Shown here: positions 26,274 to 38,747 of the stretch, in pieces
Layout: the number at the start of each line of letters is the position of its first letter
How positions within the stretch are numbered: the first letter of the stretch is position 1
Assembly (NCBI GenBank): GCA_035041965.1
Contig: JAPYMA010000568.1
Span: forward strand, 62,001 to 126,000
Length of the DNA stretch: 64,000 bases
Direction of reading: 5' to 3'
Source of the DNA: Anisakis pegreffii
Taxonomy: Eukaryota; Nematoda; Chromadorea; Rhabditida; Anisakidae
The notes under the pieces: generated by a model
Databases searched by the model: none
Told to the model about the DNA's origin: nothing
The model's input: only the letters and a program-made list of their open reading frames with translations
Program-made: the position numbers and the translations under genes

Positions 26274-28496
26274 GGGAAACGGTTTTGATTTGTCACTGAA
26301 TTCCTGTGCACATCTCTCTTGATCAGCTTTCAAACAGCACATAAAATTGTGTTCATATGCATAATTGCATTCAAGCACGTATTTACTTCGTGGTACAGAT
26401 TTATCTGAAGCTCGTAACAATCATATGCACTCAATGAGCGTTCATTTCAAGATATTATGCATCCTTTTGATGTCTCATTAGAATGGTTATGTTACTGTAA
26501 ATGTTTGATATGTCATTCGGATTATTTTACTATTGAAAATATCTGATGATCCTTCGAATAAATTGTAAAGATATTGAATTGTTAGAATGTATTATGAGCC
26601 GTTCCAATCGAATAAATAAGTTTCTTTCATAAAACTCATCAGCATTCAAGGGGCCAAGTTGTGCACTTGCGATAATGGCTGAGCATTTACGATTGGGTAG
26701 GCCGATTGAGACGCCAGAAAATCTCAAATAGCGCAGTTTTGTGCTCAAGTCTGTTCAGCGAGGGCAGCACCTGAGAATCAATATTGTATTAAGATGGGTA
26801 TATCGGGGAATTCATTTCAGTGCAAATTTGTGCTCAATTCTTCTTCATTACCTGAAGTTTGAACGGAGTGTCATAGAACAAAGCAATGGAGTTATATCAA
26901 CTGAGCATTTGGGAGCAGTTGGAAATGATTAAGCAGCGATTGGGAGGCTCAAGCCAAGGACTAGCATGAACGGGGGAATAAGCCTGAGGTTGAGCCTAGC
27001 TTTTTATGCATTTTGATCGCTTAACGGATAGCGATTCATCCGCCTCCATTCGATGATTTCTTTTGACCAGAAATTTTGTCGTATGAAATTGCTCCTTTTT
27101 GAATGCATCTATTTGTTTATATTTTGCTGTAATATTATTATTTTGATTAATCTTTCTATTGTAAAAATGTCTAATCTTGCGTGGTCCGCTGCTATGGCGA
27201 CTGTTTTTGCGAGCAAATTTGGAAAATCGAAAAACTGTTCAGGAATTTGCCATAAAGCTTAGAAAATATCGGGAAATATCGAGAAACATTGACAAAGACG
27301 TTTTCGCTTGAATTTTTTTCGTATTAATCACAAATACAGCTATGAACGTGCCCTTTTCTGTTTGACGATCTGTTATACAGTCGAAAATTGTCAACGTCTT
27401 GGAAGAGCAGAAAGAAATCGGAATATCTAGGAAGAACAGAGGGAAATTATCGGAATGGGATCCTGACTATAGTTTTTAACCAAATTTCAACAGTTCTTTT
27501 CGATCGTTCTCATGAAGCGTTACCAACTTTTACGATGCTTTTTTTCATGAGATCTACGTGTGATATGTTATATTTGTGCTGATTTGAAAAAAAATAAGAT
27601 GACAAATTGGAAGTTAAAAACGTTATCACTGGCGACATTGAGCGTTCAGTGGTGTGCTTATACGTTTGCGTTTTCAGCATCAATGTATTATGCAGTTTCA
27701 ATGCTTCAAATATTGATTATCAACTCCTCTCATCCATGCGAATATGAGAATGTCGTTTCAAATTAGGTCATGCTCAGATTATACTGAGGTGATTGATTGA
27801 TGAGTGACAATTTTGTTGTTGCTTCATGCCTTGATTTCCATTCAGTCTTTGTTCTTACGCTGATTTTCTTAATTTTACACCGATTTTCTGACTAGAAGGC
27901 GTGTTTGGTGACGACCGCAATTCGTCTCAAGAATTAGGCTCTGATCCGAAGTGCTCATTCACCTGGGCATTTTTCTTTCTTAGTTCCCCGAACTGTAACA
28001 CTCATCAGGAGATGTGTCATTATAACACTCAATGCTAATCATATTCCTCGTTGATAGTTCATGTTTTCATTGCATCTTCATTATGGAGAAAATTTATGTA
28101 TTCCATTTGTGAATAGTCTCATTATATATAGTAAGTGCACGACACGCAAATAATGCGTTCTCCAAAAAAAGAACTATTCAGGATACCTTTTATGAAAGTT
28201 TTTCTAACGGTTATACAGTTGGAATGTAATGTATGAGCCAGCTCGTTTAAAGAACAAAACACCAATGTGCAAAAACGTCACACCAAATAACTTTGTATTT
28301 AAGTTCCATCCCTTTCCCAGCTGAATCCTCCTTTCTTTTCGTTGAAATCTACGATATAAATTCGTTCGTTATCGGCATTTTTGCCAAAGGAATACAGTGC
28401 TCATTCCCCCAGTTTCCAAATTCTTAGATGTTTATAGACGATCTCGAAATCATTCCCTCTACGATCTCTCCATACCATATTTTGCGATTCATTAAA
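26274..28496. other. Intergenic region, no gene recognised
   Basis: It lies between secreted propeptide gene A and the transporter, both on the plus strand. The open frames are short and without motifs. It is AT-rich and holds the transporter's presumed promoter, for which no distinct box was identified. Confidence 0.4.
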
Positions 28497-28503
28497 TTCT
28501 CAG
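28497..28503 (+). other. Candidate trans-splice acceptor of the transporter gene
   Basis: TTCTCAG lies 17 bases before the ATG at 28521, and no upstream coding exon is needed. It fits a spliced-leader acceptor, or a cis acceptor of a 5' UTR intron. Confidence 0.35.
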
Positions 28504-28520
28504 ATGTTCGATGAAAGAAC

Positions 28521-31500
28521 ATGATCACTGATCGTGAAGAAATTTCAATTCTCATTGAATCTGAGGAGGAAGCTCCACCCAAAGAGGTTCCATTGAAGAC
28601 GGTAAGATTTTACTCATGTTTAATCATTCTGAAACTCATCATGTCTTGAGATTATGCTTTCTTCTCCCTCAAATAGCCGTACAAATGGTAGATACATCCG
28701 ATCATCAGCTCCGTGAGATCTGTTACCGTTTATATGGACGAGTGACAGCGGTGAACGATAGGTGAGATGTATGCGGATCGGCGGATTAGATTCAGTTGTG
28801 ACATTCAGAGAAGGTGATGATCACAATGACCAACTCAACGATCAATTTTCCCAAGAGTGTGCCACGCAGGAAGCCAACGGGGATCTTATGCAGTCAACAA
28901 AGTCTTATAGCAATTTTAATGCTAGAAATGAACATCACAATGTTTCCGCTGCGATGCTGGAGTTTCAGATTCAGTAAGGCTGCGAACCATTGACTTTCAC
29001 CGATAACATCGTAAGCCGTCCATTAGGAAAAAGTATTCGGCTGTGAAATATTTTCTATCTTTCGATAAAAAACTTTCCTTGCCAATTATATCACCTCCTA
29101 ATTATATGTGCGTTTCACATTACACACAAAGCCGACAGCGGTGAAACACCAAAATTGACTGTGAATTGCTGGTGTTAGAAAATCAGGTCACTGGATTGAG
29201 CACACTGTCAAGCTAAAATCCTGATTGAAATGCAATAATACTTCCTCAATGAACATGTTTTCAGGTTTCGGCTTTCTTTTGGCTTGTTTTGCTTGCCGTA
29301 TTCATGGAGGAGATTGTGCGTTTCTTCTTGACCTAGTACGTGAGTTCACAATTTCAACAAACGTGAAAACTGGCACAATTTCGATGACTTTTACATTTTC
29401 TGCTTCTTCGACTGAAAGATTCTGTTGCATTGAAACGATTCAATTCGGTCTTTAGTTTTTGTTTTCAGTGCTGACGTAGAGATCGCGAAACAGTTCCAAC
29501 TATCAGCGGTTTCTATACCTTGGAGTCTTTGGAGTATTTATGGAGACATCGCCTTCGTGCTGTTCCTGGCATTTGCCAATAAATTTGTTCGGAAGGTCTG
29601 ATCAGTAATCAAAATGAATATTTTCCATCTTGTAACTCCAGGCAAAGTCCTGCACGTGATCTTAAAATGTTCGACCTGATGCAATACTACATCTACTGTG
29701 AACGTATTTTTAGTTTCTGTTATACATCCAGCTTTTTCTGGGCGTCGTACTATCTCTGGAGAATGTTCGCTGCTTCTTTTCGTACTACACGTGAGTCTGC
29801 AATTTTAACTGGCAATGGTTTTTTGCGTTTGATTGATTTGAATAATCAATTCGCCGTTCTGGAAGTATTCTGTGATCAAATCACAGAATCCAACTCCCAA
29901 AACCGAACATTGGATTTATTGCTTGTCTACACTCTACACTAATGAAACGTTTCTCCGCTCACGGAGGCTGTTTTCCTGGAGCACATACTTAATCTGTACT
30001 GTGAATTTGGATACGCTTTATATTTCTTGCTTTTTCAGTTGCAAGATTCTACTTCACTGGTACAATTCAACTCGTTCCTTCGTTTTTAGTGTTGACGCAG
30101 AGCTTGCGATGCAATTCCAACCGTCGCCGATGCCTATGCCATGGATTCATCGAACTGTCTGCATATACATCGCCTTCGTTCTGTTCGCGGTATTTACAAG
30201 CGACATTGTTTGGAAGGTCTGATCAACACTCAAACTGAAAATTTTTCACCTGTTTTTTCCGGACATGTGTCTCAAAAGTTCTCGCCTTTCAAAATATAAG
30301 CCAGCTGCCGTTGGCATATTATGAGATACAATAAGCAAAGTGGGTGATGGCGGCTGCTGAATCGGCAAATCATAGGTGAACCATGTCCCACTTACTTTTG
30401 ATAGCGCGGTCTCTCATTTTGACGGACAACAATCCAGTCTGAATAGATCCCAGCGGCTGGCGTCTGTCTTTCACCAATGAAGATAGAATGTATGTTCAAG
30501 AGGACTTTCTCACCATCCTATGTTCAAATGCTTCGAAATTTTGCGAATGGCAGCATTTCGAAAGGGCATAAGCTCTTTCTCCCTTCTATCAACTGATTAG
30601 CATAGGCGAGTGTTGTAGTACTGATTGCTGGCGGAGCAGCGATTGGGCGCATTTAATTATATTTTCTCGCACACGCTTATTGTTAATTGAATCCTGCCCT
30701 ATTTCTCTTCTCATTGAGACCAGCACCGAGGTGTACGAAGGAATCTAAGAAAAAATTCATGACTATTCCATGACTGATTGAAACTTTTCAATATGGACTT
30801 GGGGCTGTACTGGAGGATACCGACTTTCAAAATCATATCGTTAACGCTTCATCCAATTGCAGAAGCGTGAAAACTGCGCCATCGGCATTGGTTTCCTCCT
30901 AATTTCGTTATCTTACATTTCCATTGGATCAACCCATTTTATTCTCTCCGTCGATGAGGATCAATTCAGTCAAACACATATTGGTAACTATTTCAATTTT
31001 GCTTTTTCTTTACAAATTCCGTAATCACATGAAATCAGTTATTTCTTCATTCCACTGATTTATCGAGAACACACTGTACTTCACATCTTCTTTCGTCCTT
31101 CTCGAACCTTATAGTTAGCTGAATCAATGCCGAATAGCGTCTGGTCATGACAGATCAATTCCTTGCGGGCGAGACCGAAATTAGAAGATGCAAAACTTTC
31201 TGAAAACTTCTATCAGTTTTGCTGTCAATCCTTCATGTCGAAGCAACAATTCTGCCTAAATCCCTCCCAATTAGACGGTTCAAAGCCGGTTCTGAAATCC
31301 CCGAACTACTGATCCCCACTGATTGTTTCTTCATTATTATCATTATGAGTCCTACTGAGCTTATTGTTGTCAGCTGTGACAATGACTGTCCGAGCAACAA
31401 GTCTGGCCTTCAGTCCGAATAAGTCTGGTGCATCGGGATCGCCACCAAATCATAATTATTTTCAGTCGATCGCGTAGCGCGACACCCCGAGATGCTCAAC

Positions 31501-33887
31501 AGTTCTATTACCGTTGAGTCGTTCATCCGATTTCTGGAAAAATCAAACTACCCGTCATCCACCGAGGACGATACGCTTTTCATGTTGCTGAAGTCCCGAG
31601 CAAATCAATCAATGAGGCAATTTGCATTCGAAAATCTGAACAGTTGCTTCGTCGAGAGTTCAACAGACAATTACCGCACCGATGAAATTTGCCGGCAGTA
31701 CTCTGTAAGTCAATGACGATAAACCATGTGAGGTCACGCAGTACTTACGTGATAAGGAAACTAAATGGTGGTAATAACAATGATTCACAACGTTCTAAGG
31801 AATTGTTGCAATCCAAATAGCAAACTAGATAAACGCTGGATGCAAATGTGAACGATGTATGCTTGAGTTGATTCAATGGGAATTTATTGCGGATTGACTG
31901 CACAAAATTTCTTGATTCAATTCGGGAACAGAAATTGTGAACCAGAAGTTATTCTGAATCACTAGTTGTTATGACATTTAAAAAAACATTCGTCTCAAAA
32001 AATATTACTTAGTCATCGCATTGGGCCTGCAATGATTTGATTAATTCGCATGTGATTCAGTTTTTTTGTTGACAGCAACCTTTCGATTACCAATTCCTAA
32101 TACATCCGTATGTTTGGGAGCTACGCTGAAATAAGGTTAAAAGAAAAGCTGATGATAATAATAAGCACATAAAATACTGTTCGAAACAACCAATTAGAAA
32201 TGAAAAATTCAATGTTAGCTGGTCGCTTATGATGACTGCAGTTATCTTCTGTTATCGCTGTTATCATCAGCAATATTCATCCCATTGCTGATATTTTTCG
32301 TTGAAAAAATGAATTTTTGTGATTATTTCGAGAATTTGATACCTCATTGAAGAGCTATATGAATGAAACGAGCATGCTGAATGACAATGAAACAATTGGA
32401 GGAATCGTCGATCTAATGAGTGCACCCTTCGCGTTGTGCAGTAAACTGGTGAACGGTCTTCGAGCCGAGGTTGGTTTCATTCCAAAGCACCATTCCGTAA
32501 TTCTTTAACACCTGACCTGCGGCTTATTTGCATCCAAGTCAAACTCTCCTAATTCAATCATCCACGATCAATTTGGAAAGTAATGTTGCATGACGTTTGC
32601 ATTAGCAACAATAGAGACGGCGTCGATCACATGAATTATTTTACGCTACGGCTGAATAATTATGGTTTCCTTAGGGCTCCATTCACTATTACCTCTTGCA
32701 GAAACTATGAATATATGCATTTGAGATATGCAGCTGCTCAGAAGTAATTAGAACGTCAATGAAATATGGACGCGAAACTTTTGGTTTCAGGAAGGAAGAA
32801 AACGATGTACTCCAAGATGGTCTGCCTTCTGTTGGATAATTATCTCATTGCTTCTATGGGGTATCGGGCGTGCACTCTCTGCTACACTTGCCATACCGCT
32901 CGCTCAGGATTCTTTGCCAGAAGACCGGCTCATACGTTTCATTGGTAAGTTTCTAATGATTTGCATTAAGCAAGAATCATTCGTAATATTTCAATAAACT
33001 TTAGATCCTAACATCATCGTTGTGCCAAGAGAAGGATGCCAAATCATTTCAAAAAAATAAACATTTTCCAGATTTATAATGATAAAACTTTCGAAATAGC
33101 ATGAAAACAATTATTCTGGTTTCTTACTTACGCTAAACCGCTTCAAACATTAGTGATATTGGTACACCACTCGGTTTCGAGCAAAACCTTCCTCCGTGTA
33201 CTAGTAACATTAATGTTGTGAGCCTGAGCCAGGCTATGATCCGGCTTGTATCTATTATCTAATTATCCACTTCAAACAGTTCTCATTCCCGTGTGATTCC
33301 AGCTATAACCTATTTTAATCATTCAAATCAGGAGCTTTTAAAGCGTTCAGGGCATCCCGTTCAAAATGATGAGTGGAAGTTCCTTTTCTGTGATTTGGAA
33401 CAGAGATCACGAAATCTTAGTATTCCTCACTGATTTGACAAACGATTAGAATCATTCGCTGAAATTTATGGTGCCCGGTCAATCTGCCTAAAGACATTTA
33501 GCCTAACGACAGTTTGCCTAACGGACAATTTGTCGAAAGAACAGTTTGCCTAAGGAACAGTTTGCCTCATAGGCGAAATATCCATTCAAAAACCGTAAGT
33601 TAGGCAAACTGTCATTAGGCAGATGGACCGGTCACGAAATTTATGGCACTCAAAGAATAGTTCTATCCGCCAAGTAATGGGAGGGAAGTTTTCAGCCTTG
33701 ATTAGTGCCAGCAAGGTTGTTGGACCTGCATTAGGATATGTGCATCATGTAGTAACAAAATCCAGGGATTACACATTCGAAGGTAAGCCGTCTATCTTGC
33801 TCATAACGGCAACTTTGCATTTACGAGCAGTCAACCCCGATTGGCTCCAGAGCTCGGGTAAAGCCATGTGCAAAGACATTAATACTA

Positions 33888-33960
<73 letters not shown>

Positions 33961-36303
33961 CATTATTATATTTGTAATATTAGTGATAATAATAATAAAT
34001 AAATAATAATAATTTATTTAATCAGCAAATCAAACTCATTACGAGTTTATGCCTCTCTGTTATTACCAATATCACATTCTTCCTTCCTTGGCATTCTTCT
34101 TTCCGCGCAGCTAACGATAATAGCGTTTGGAATCATGTCTTCATGAAATCCGAACTTGAATTATTGATTTGGCAAGTACAGAGGTTTTGGGCTACTCTCC
34201 CATATGCCCATTTATTTCTAGGGAGAGGGACTCAGAAGGAGCCCGAAAATACATTCCGATTGATCGATTGAACACTTGTCCAACGATCGTTCAGAGTAGT
34301 TATTTGGAACAGCCATCAGTAGTGAATCAGTAATCTTTCGTTATCAGTAATAAAAGATTAATGTAACCGAGTAGATCCATAGCAATCGACATATCAAGCA
34401 CGCCACAATCAACCAATAACGAGTGCCTGTCGCTATAGATAATTTGCATAGTTAAATCCAGCCGAATACCAACAACAATCCATTACGCCATCGCAGCAAT
34501 GACGAACATTTTGCCGATCGCACAGAACGATCGACAAACCAACCGCTCACCGTCCTCATATTTTCTAATAATCTAATAATAATAAATAATAATAATAATG
34601 CTTCGTGGAGAATCGTTGAAGGAGTAACCAAAATCTGTGCTGTTTCATCCTTCCGACTCCTGAGCTGCTCTGTTCCGCTCTCCTATGCACTTTCCTTTCT
34701 CGAAAGCTGTTTTGTCTTCTTTCACACGTTCTTTTTGGTCCTATAAAGGGGACAGGAATAGAACATTTATGTGGGATAGAGACATTACCAATCACAGGTA
34801 TCTTCGAAGCGGATTGGTGATGAGGTGAATACCCATTCATGCGTTGCCTCATTACGATGACTTTGATTGCTTTAAGTGCCCATTGGTCTATCACGCTTAA
34901 TCCAATGGTTTATAGGTTGGTGGTATGTAGTGTTCATTGCAGTAGGAATCATTATGTTCATCATCTCGACGATTTTGCTATCACTTGTCCCAGCAGAGGC
35001 GGTCCAGCGGAATCGTCGAACTGAGAAAACGCGAAGGGTTCGTTAATATCGTTGAACAAGACTTAAATTTTCATAAAATGAAACATGAATGCTAACCTCT
35101 AGGATTCTTCATGACGAGCACTTTGTTCAATTCCAGTGTGCAGTCTCTAAGACACCTTGAACATATATCAGGCGCAAAAGAATCGAATTTAATGAGTTCC
35201 ATGTCAGTTGTGTTCCTGTGGTTTATATAATGAGTATCACCTCGTAAGTGATACCCGTGATTCATTAGCAAAGTGTGACTGAAAGGCGGTTGGGGGTTAC
35301 ATTAATGGTTTATATTACATCTATACATGGTTACATTATGCGTATTTCTCGGGGATGTTGCACCAGTAGAAGGTCCAAAATGATCATTAAATAGAAGTTT
35401 GATCGAAGTAATATATCGCATCGTGATGGACTATATTTGTTCCCAGGTTTTGACTTATTTCGATACAAGAAACATATGGTTCCATCATACCGGCGAACTA
35501 TTTATTATTTAAATAGATCCCAAGGTGCAGCACGCCTGAAAAGCGAAGTCTATCTTTTGATTGATCTTGACTACAGGATGACTGCAGCTGCCGCAGTTTG
35601 CTATCAAAGTTGATGAAGAGCCTCGTTCCAGCTAAAAAGCGAGGTCTTTTTGCGAAATTACTTGTTGTTCACATAGTCAGCATTGTTGTGCCGAAAGCGC
35701 AGCTCGTATTCCTGCCCAGATATTTACCACTGATGTTTGGTCGACCTCAGCTGGAAGTGGACGAATGGTTTGGTAAATGTTTTGTTTGCTATTTACGATA
35801 TCTCCAGTCTTTGCTGCACAAGGTATATCAGATCCGCTCCAGGAAATTGGGATACATTCTCTGGAATTCGATAATTACCTTGACTCGACATATGTTGCTT
35901 GTCAGATTACGTTTTGAGGACCCCGGAATGAAAATTACTTTGAAAGTGGAAATTAAATCATCGAATTATTCTTAGCCTTCCTCTCATAGGTTACTTTTAC
36001 TATTTTATAGTTGCCATGAGTATGCTTTCCTGTTTTGATGACATTGGTTTCAATTAGGCACGATGATCCAAGAAGTGCCGTCATTTAATTACAGGGCCTC
36101 TGAGCACAGCAGGTTTCGCAGTTGGCGTTCTGGTCGGTTACATGGTGCTCACATATTCGCAGCGGAAAGGTTCTCATTTAATCTTACATCTCGTATTAAT
36201 GTTCTTCAATCCATCATTCCTTCTGTTTCTGGTGTTGCTCACGTACCGCCCATCAACAGCCGATTTAATGGCCACTGATTTTCTCACAAATCCTTGCACG
36301 TGT
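28521..36303 (+). CDS. OATP/SLCO-like major facilitator transporter (C-terminal half not found)
   Basis: Multi-pass transporter. Exons, with phases that agree throughout: 28521-28601, 29265-29335 with 29469-29595 and/or 29714-29790 with 30090-30216, 30863-30983, 31374-31427, 31466-31704, 32353-32469, 32791-32944, 33696-33782, 34916-35037, ~35610-35772, 36095-~36303. The acidic N-terminus (EEISILIESEEEAPPKE) is cytosolic. Then come TM1 (VSAFFWLVLLAVFMEEIVRF), TM2, and TM3 (AIGIGFLLISLSYISIGS). A long extracellular loop with N-glycosylation sequons and cysteines precedes TM4 (SAFCWIIISLLLWGIGRALS, then IPLAQD). ASKVVGPALGY matches the OATP TM5 motif GPxxGY, and WWYVVFIAVGIIMFIISTIL matches the GAWWxGFL/TM6 region without its GA. 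FLPRYLPLMFG matches the OATP TM7 motif, and TM8 is FAVGVLVGYMVLT. Donors GTTGGT (32470) and GTTCGT (35038) are unusual. The Kazal-like loop and TM9-12 were not seen, so the gene is truncated, very diverged, or its last exons were missed. Substrate unknown. Confidence 0.75.
33472..33635. mobile_element. TTTGCCTAA-rich MITE, copy 2, with target duplication
   Basis: A 164-bp element inside a transporter intron. Both flanks carry the 11-bp direct repeat GAAATTTATGG (33461-33471 and 33636-33646). The terminal inverted repeats are TGCCCGGTCAATCTGCCTAA at the left and TGACCGGTCCATCTGCCTAA at the right, read in reverse, with two mismatches in 20. The interior is a string of TTTGCCTAA/GACAG motifs in both orientations. 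A 9-11-bp duplication suggests Mutator-like transposition, but the superfamily is inferred. Confidence 0.8.
33890..33960. repeat. (ATT)n microsatellite in transporter intron
   Basis: About 24 pure ATT units follow a GC-richer stretch (GGCTCCAGAGCTCGGGTAAA). That stretch plus a trinucleotide tail could be the 3' end of a LINE-like element, but this is only a resemblance. The repeat lies in the intron after exon 33696-33782. Confidence 0.95.
34020..34540 (+). repeat. Dispersed repeat, copy 1 (pair with 43250-43610)
   Basis: It shares ordered similarity with 43250-43610: TATCACATTCTTCC and TATCAAATTTTTCC; TTGGGCTACTCTCCCATA and TTGAGCTACTCTCTCATA; AGCCGAATACCAA in both; and CGATCGCACAGAACGATCG against CGATCGCTCAGAACAATCG. 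Both copies are non-coding. This is probably an old interspersed element with unknown ends. Confidence 0.65.
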
Positions 36304-37422
36304 TGAAATTTTTCAGCTCCACGACAATGTCACAAAAATCCTTGCACGCCTTGTTGAAAGCGCAAATTTGCAATGAATTTGTCGATCAAACATTATTTTC
36401 CATCGATTTCCTGTTATAGAGCTTCAAGTTCCAAAAGGCCAATCTTGCGTTCTTCACAGAGTGAGGTGTTAGCCCAGAATCTGTATTGCATTCAAAACCT
36501 GGATATCGCAGTCTGTTTTTCTTATCAACTCATCTCTAAACCATCACTGAGACTCACTCAGAACAGGTGAAACCAATTGTAGCTATTTATAAATTAACAG
36601 TAAGCATTCACGGTAACACATGCTAGACTGCATGACCCGTAAGGAGATTGCTCGAAAACGTTGGTCTCACTGGCCTTGCCGCCAGCAAAAAATCCTGTGT
36701 TCCTAAATTATAGTGAAACGTGGGAACAAATTGAATACACGAGGGCACAGTTAAAACTAGAAGTGAATCAACATTGACGCAGATAGCCTTGATTTCTAAT
36801 GAACTGAGGCCTTGAATGTTCTGAATTTTGTATCAGCATCAGTTCGCAAGCGAGATCTCTAAAGGGGTCTTCTGCACAGATTTTCGTCAGGCACGGATTC
36901 ATGTAGGCTGCCGTACCATGGCCCAACGTAAATTTCAGCAATTATTAATGGCGGTTTGACTGTCTTTTGTTGCATTCGTGCGTCCCGGTATGGGGATGAG
37001 AAGTTCTTCTGCAGTTTTTGTTTGAAATTGGTTACCAGTAAGACTTGTTGAGTGCACATATTCATTTTGGTGCAGGAAAATGCGAATTTTTTAATCCGAA
37101 TCTTTTCTTCACAGCAAATGCGAGCCTATAATTATGTGAATCGTACGATAACTAACCAAGATCATCGAGAAAGATAGTGCAGTCACGGTCTCAACTTTGC
37201 ACCACAAACATGAGTCGTGAGAACGAATTTTCAAAGCAAGAGTGACCTTAGTAAAAGTGGAACGGTTGTAGCGAAATAAGAAATCCAATCCATGGAAAAA
37301 TTTCGGCATTATAGGGCCGACATCGACTGGTGTGTCGATGGAGCGACATAAAAGTGGTGTTTTCACGCAGGAACATAATTATATCGAGGTGAAGGTGAAA
37401 ATTATTACTTCCAGGCAAACTA
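36304..37422. other. Interval downstream of transporter exons
   Basis: The missing transporter C-terminus would be expected here. Short Cys-containing open stretches near 36860-37030 follow acceptor-like sites on both strands, but none could be joined in phase or matched to the OATP Kazal-like loop or TM9-12. Confidence 0.3.
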
Positions 37423-37608
37423 ATGATTCGGATGGTTAGAATTGGTTTCATCGTTTCTGTCTTTATTGAAATGTTTATCCCAATAATCACTTGTGAGTCG
37501 ATGAACACTGCCCTCGCGCGACAAACAAGGTCAGCGCCCGTTGTTTTTACTTTAACGAATGATTTCATGGATTTTTATTCGTATAATTTTAGAGCAGTAA
37601 GGGAGTGA
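37423..37608 (+). CDS. Candidate small secreted protein C
   Basis: An ATG sits seven bases after a TTACTTCCAG acceptor. It opens 61 residues starting with a strong signal peptide (MVRIGFIVSVFIEMFIPIIT, counted from the second ATG at residue 4), then CESMNTALARQTR and a polar-aromatic tail ending NFRAVRE. The N-terminus loosely resembles the signal peptides of propeptide genes A and B (M-x-R-I), but there is no shared promoter block. A GTAAGG donor just before the stop (after NFRA) means more exons could follow. The family is not recognised, and a chance open frame cannot be excluded. Confidence 0.4.
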   Translation: MIRMVRIGFIVSVFIEMFIPIITCESMNTALARQTRSAPVVFTLTNDFMDFYSYNFRAVRE

Positions 37609-38220
37609 GACGAGGATAACAATATTTTTTCACTGTTTCTTCTCGTGTGTGAAACATCTTAGGTTGTAGGAGCCTGAAAGAGTTTGAAACTCGCAGAATT
37701 CGAGGGCCATTTAAAGTTATTGTGATGAACTGATGAGAAATGTAAAACGATTTACTGATCATGTAAATGATCAGATGTTCTTATGAGCTATTTCGTTCTA
37801 TTGATCTATTACGAACGGACGGACCTGACTCACCACGGAAATTCAGGTGCGGAATACAGCCATACGACGTATTTCGACTGTTTGTGATGTTAATTGTGTT
37901 GATGGTGCGAAGGCGACAATTGATAATTTGGTGTAAACACACAAATAAATAAAGACGATAATGATGATTGAATTGAGTGGTAATACAACTGACGACTGAG
38001 TAACATGCCGGTGACGGCGACTAGAATAACTATGTCTAACGATACCGAATACGCTAACAACACACTAACTACTCAGCGCTGAGACTGATACTGACACATA
38101 GAAACTGACATAACTACACTGAGCTGCTTATATAGTCATTGAGATTAGCTGATTACGAAACAATGGTTACGAGTTGCCAATGGTGGTCAGAGAATACATG
38201 ATATGCAAAGCACTATAGAG

Positions 38221-38747
38221 TAGTGTTCGTCGGGGAACGCGGGAGCGCTCTCCCCGGCGCAATTTGCTCCCCGACTTTTTGCGCGAACCCGCCCCGTCCA
38301 ATTTATACCCCGCGGGGACCTCCCTCGCGCAATTTGCTCCCCGATTTTTTCGCGGGGACCCTCCTCGTCCAATTTTGCTCCCCGACGGGGAGGACGGGGA
38401 GTGCGAACCTTCCCGAATATCGCGAACATTTAACTGAAAATGGTGGAAGACAGCCGCAACACTTTCAATATTGTCTTGTTTTTTGTTTTGAAATGTGAGT
38501 ATAAGGTGCACTTGAAAGAGAACTACTTAAAAAAAGAAGAAAAATCTTTAAAAAATTGAAATTTTGTTTAAAAAATTAAGCTGAAATGCTCCCCGTCCTC
38601 CCCGTCGGGGAACACGGGGAGCGGTCATTCCCCGACGGGGTCCCCCCGCGCAATTTGCTCCCCGACTTTTTCGCGGGGACCCCCCCCGTCCAATTTACTC
38701 CCCGCGGGGACCCCCCCGTGCAAAAAATTGCTCCTCGACGAACACTA
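38221..38747. mobile_element. hAT-like MITE with GC-rich core
   Basis: A 527-bp element. An exact 8-bp direct repeat CTATAGAG flanks it at 38213-38220 and 38748-38755. Terminal inverted repeats are TAGTGTTCGTCGGGGA at the left and TAGTGTTCGTCGAGGA at the right, read in reverse. An 8-bp target duplication is the mark of hAT transposases. The arms are strikingly GC-rich for this genome and made of repeated CTCCCCG / GCGCAATTTGCTCCCCG units. A roughly 185-bp AT-rich centre separates two long mutually inverted blocks (about 38380-38402 and 38587-38610). There is no transposase, so it depends on an element elsewhere. Open frames across it come from the repeats. Confidence 0.88.

Noticed and set aside
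33833..33890. LINE 3' end ahead of the ATT microsatellite
   Set aside because: The GC-richer stretch plus trinucleotide tail recalls some LINE ends, but no reverse-transcriptase sequence or second copy was recognised here.
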